Below are positions 5,617 to 6,688 of a stretch of 6,688 bases of DNA, piece by piece (the stretch's first letter is position 1; every line of letters starts with the position of its first letter). Under the pieces are notes generated by a model, which had not been told where the DNA came from, made no database searches, and saw only the letters and a program-made list of their open reading frames with translations. Made by a program: the position numbers and the translations under genes. The DNA lies in NCBI GenBank assembly GCA_002502245.1, contig DAPW01000019.1:1-6688 (forward strand), written 5' to 3'. Source of the stretch: Methanoregula sp. UBA154 (lineage in GTDB: Archaea > Halobacteriota > Methanomicrobia > Methanomicrobiales > Methanospirillaceae).

Positions 5617-5664
5617 GAAAACCCGGTACCACCGGGTCCGGTGCTTCACGGTACCCTGGTTTTC
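5617..5664. repeat. Strong imperfect inverted repeat just after structured copy 3
   Basis: GAAAACC 5617-5623 pairs with GGTTTTC 5658-5664, and GGTACC 5625-5630 with GGTACC 5650-5655, giving 13 pairs with a small asymmetric interruption. A competing local hairpin, ACCCGGT-ACC-ACCGGGT (5621-5637), overlaps the left arm, so two folds exclude each other. Not seen next to copies 1 and 2. Confidence 0.5.
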
Positions 5665-5685
5665 CTCCTGTTCCCCTGCCGGGAT

Positions 5686-5722
5686 GGCAGGAAAGAGCAA
5701 TATTTTTTACCGCTCTGCTGCC
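5686..5722. repeat. Hairpin with a T-rich loop
   Basis: GGCAG 5686-5690 and AGAGC 5694-5698 pair with GCTCT 5712-5716 and CTGCC 5718-5722, giving ten pairs with a small internal loop. The loop contains T6 at 5703-5708. The role is unknown. Confidence 0.45.
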
Positions 5723-5793
5723 CCCGTTTGCCGGGAAGTGCGTTTTGCATGAAGATCATTGTCCCCGTGGACATTTTGGGGTCTTCCGGGCGA

Positions 5794-5879
5794 TCTTCAG
5801 CCTGTCCACCGGGCAAAACACCGGGAAAATTCCGTGCGGTGAACAGCCGGCCACGTCGTTGGTATGATGAAAGGGAAGC
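5794..5879 (+). repeat. Repeat family A, unit 1 (86 bp, tandem)
   Basis: This 86-bp unit, starting TCTTCAGCCTGTC and ending AAAGGGAAGC, recurs at 5906-5991 with only three differences (CA to GG and C to T), a 112-base period. Internally, CACCG and CGGTG flank GGAA-AA-TTCC, so it can fold into a nested hairpin. It creates accidental open frames on both strands that repeat the same peptide, which do not look like genes. Confidence 0.8.
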
Positions 5880-5905
5880 AGCTCGGAGGAGTGCTGATCC
5901 TGGAG

Positions 5906-5991
5906 TCTTCAGCCTGTCGGCCGGGCAAAACACCGGGAAAATTCCGTGCGGTGAACAGCCGGTCACGTCGTTGGTATGATGAAAGGGAAGC
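5906..5991 (+). repeat. Repeat family A, unit 2
   Basis: Near-identical second tandem unit, separated from unit 1 by 26 unrelated bases. The near identity implies recent duplication or ongoing gene conversion. Confidence 0.8.
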
Positions 5992-6019
5992 CACAGGGAA
6001 TCGGGCTCGGGACGACGGA

Positions 6020-6057
6020 CATGAGATTCCCCTTTATTGCACCTCCTGCAAGGGAAC
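6020..6057 (+). repeat. Repeat family B, copy 1 (38 bp)
   Basis: Begins CATGAGATTCCCCTTTATTG and matches 6386-6423 at 33 of 38 bases. It folds as TTCC with GGAA, enclosing TTGCA-cctcc-TGCAA. On the minus strand it contains GGAGGTG, a ribosome-binding-like motif, but only short frames follow it. Confidence 0.6.
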
Positions 6058-6218
6058 ATTGGGGTGAGCTTTGGTACAGATCGTGAAAAAAACAGGAGAC
6101 TGTTTTTTCCCGGCGGCCCGGCCCGATCAAGGGGTCAGGTCTTGGAGAAGTGTCAAGTTTTCATGCAGGAACCATCAGAGTACGGCTCAGGTCCCCGGGG
6201 AGCGCCCGAACCCCGCAG

Positions 6219-6298
6219 TGAATCCCTTTCTTCATTCTCCGCAGTGACCTGCTGTTCACCCCTTGGCAAATCCTAGGTTTTCTGTCCCGGTGGACAGG
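6219..6298 (-). repeat. Repeat family A, unit 3 (inverted, diverged)
   Basis: Read on the minus strand from 6298, this begins CCTGTCCACCGGG like unit 1, then carries GGTGAACAGC, GGTCAC and GAAAGGGA in the same order and at near-equal spacing. The middle differs. The orientation is opposite to units 1 and 2. Confidence 0.6.
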
Positions 6299-6325
6299 TA
6301 GAACATGGCCTAAAATACTTAAAAA

Positions 6326-6384
6326 TGTCCACCGAAGAAACAATCTCCCCGAAAAGAGGGTGAACTAGATTACCTGTACGAGGA
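6326..6384 (+). repeat. Possible repeat family A, unit 4 (degenerate)
   Basis: Starts TGTCCACCG, then has AAAC, CCGAAAA and GGGTGAAC in the order seen in unit 1. Similarity is weak outside these blocks. It faces unit 3 head to head, and GGTGGACA 6289-6296 pairs perfectly with TGTCCACC 6326-6333 across the gap. Confidence 0.35.
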
Positions 6385-6385
6385 T

Positions 6386-6423
6386 CATGAGGTTCCCCTT
6401 TATTGCATCTCCCGCAGCGGAAC
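6386..6423 (+). repeat. Repeat family B, copy 2 (38 bp)
   Basis: Begins CATGAGGTTCCCCTTTATTG. The outer stem gains one pair (G with C) relative to copy 1. The inner stem keeps four pairs, one of them T-G on the + strand. It follows a possible family A unit, as copy 1 follows unit 2, so A and B may form one composite repeat. Confidence 0.6.
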
Positions 6424-6610
6424 AGAAGGAATAGCAGGATACTCATGGCTGCCGGGCATGAAAGCTCGGGATTTTCCTGCAACCGCCGATCTGTCCGGGC
6501 CCACTAATCGCCTGCGGAACATTTCAGGTACCTTGGAAATAACCCAAAATTGCCGTCATTCAGGCCTGTATTGCCTCAAATGGGCTGTGTTTCCCGAGAT
6601 TTTCTGTTAT
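6424..6610. other. Stretch with no feature recognised
   Basis: I see no coding frame, strong hairpin or repeat here. Base composition becomes more A/T-rich toward 6600, as expected ahead of a promoter. Confidence 0.4.
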
Positions 6611-6620
6611 TAATACAAGC

Positions 6621-6629
6621 ATTTATATG
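6621..6629 (+). promoter_or_regulatory. Archaeal TATA-like box ATTTATATG
   Basis: TTTATATG is the best TATA-box match in the window. Transcription would be expected to begin about 25 bases downstream, near 6648-6655, reading off the right edge. The product could be a protein gene or an RNA gene. Confidence 0.5.
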
Positions 6630-6639
6630 AAGGGGACCT

Positions 6640-6688
6640 ATGGGTATCTGCCACACGGCCCGGCAGGCACTGGCCGGGGCGGGCGAAA
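6640..6688 (+). CDS. Possible start of a gene running off the right edge
   Basis: ATG at 6640-6642 follows AGGGG by four bases and opens a frame reading MGICHTARQALAGAGE to the window end. The TATA-like box lies only 11 bases before this ATG, too close for it to be the start of the same transcript unless the true start codon is further right or another promoter is used. A second frame from ATG 6627 is also open, and the very GC-rich sequence after 6655 could equally be the start of a structured RNA. No family was recognised from 16 residues. Confidence 0.25.
   Translation, partial: MGICHTARQALAGAGE

Noticed and set aside
5794..5991. CRISPR array
   Set aside because: Only two units of 86 bp with one 26-bp gap; repeat length, number and absence of cas genes do not fit.
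5646..6059. Minus-strand open frame of 137 residues with internally repeated peptides
   Set aside because: The peptide repeat is simply the translated 86-bp DNA repeat, which is open on several frames and strands; a gene is not supported.
6640..6688. Start of 16S rRNA, SRP RNA or RNase P RNA
   Set aside because: The GC-rich end suggested an RNA gene, but no diagnostic motif of these RNAs could be recognised in the few bases available.

Overview
The window looks like chromosome of a euryarchaeal methanogen, most likely Methanomicrobiales-like. This is inferred from protein style (lipoprotein substrate-binding/Cache proteins, a secreted NLNIIG-type protein, a glycogen debranching enzyme), from oligo-T tracts after genes and from a TATA-like box (TTTATATG) near the right end. 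No rRNA, tRNA or other marker gene was seen, so the lineage is tentative.

Layout: (1) 3-572 (+), the C-terminal 190 residues of a glycogen debranching enzyme cut by the window edge. (2) 573-1519, a gene-less stretch holding copy 1 of a long structured repeat. (3) 1520-2239 (-), a secreted protein of a conserved but uncharacterised family. (4) 2240-3141, gene-less, with hairpins and copy 2 (short form) of the same repeat. (5) 3142-3360 (-), a 72-residue two-helix membrane protein. (6) 3361-3824, an intergenic region with a shared TAACCTGCAG motif. (7) 3825-5081 (+), a lipoprotein with an SBP_bac_3-like domain followed by a Cache-like domain. (8) 5082-6688, about 1.6 kb with no convincing gene except a possible partial start at 6640. 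It holds copy 3 of the structured repeat, two strong hairpins, and a second repeat family of about 86 bp (two near-identical tandem copies, one diverged inverted copy, one doubtful copy) plus a 38-bp repeat present twice.

The genes do not form an operon or one pathway: each is separated by hundreds of bases. Coding sequence covers only about 42% of the window, very low for an archaeon.

The most interesting content is the intergenic element at 1058-1482, 2848-3118 and 5205-5607. It carries four hairpins in the same order in all copies. In two stems the bases differ between copies while pairing is kept (C-G to G-C, G-C to A-T), and the wobble pairs in hairpin III are G-T only when read on the + strand. 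This pattern suggests a repeated structured RNA (or an RNA-derived mobile element) encoded on the + strand. It was aligned by hand from three copies only, and I could not compare it with Rfam or other genomes.
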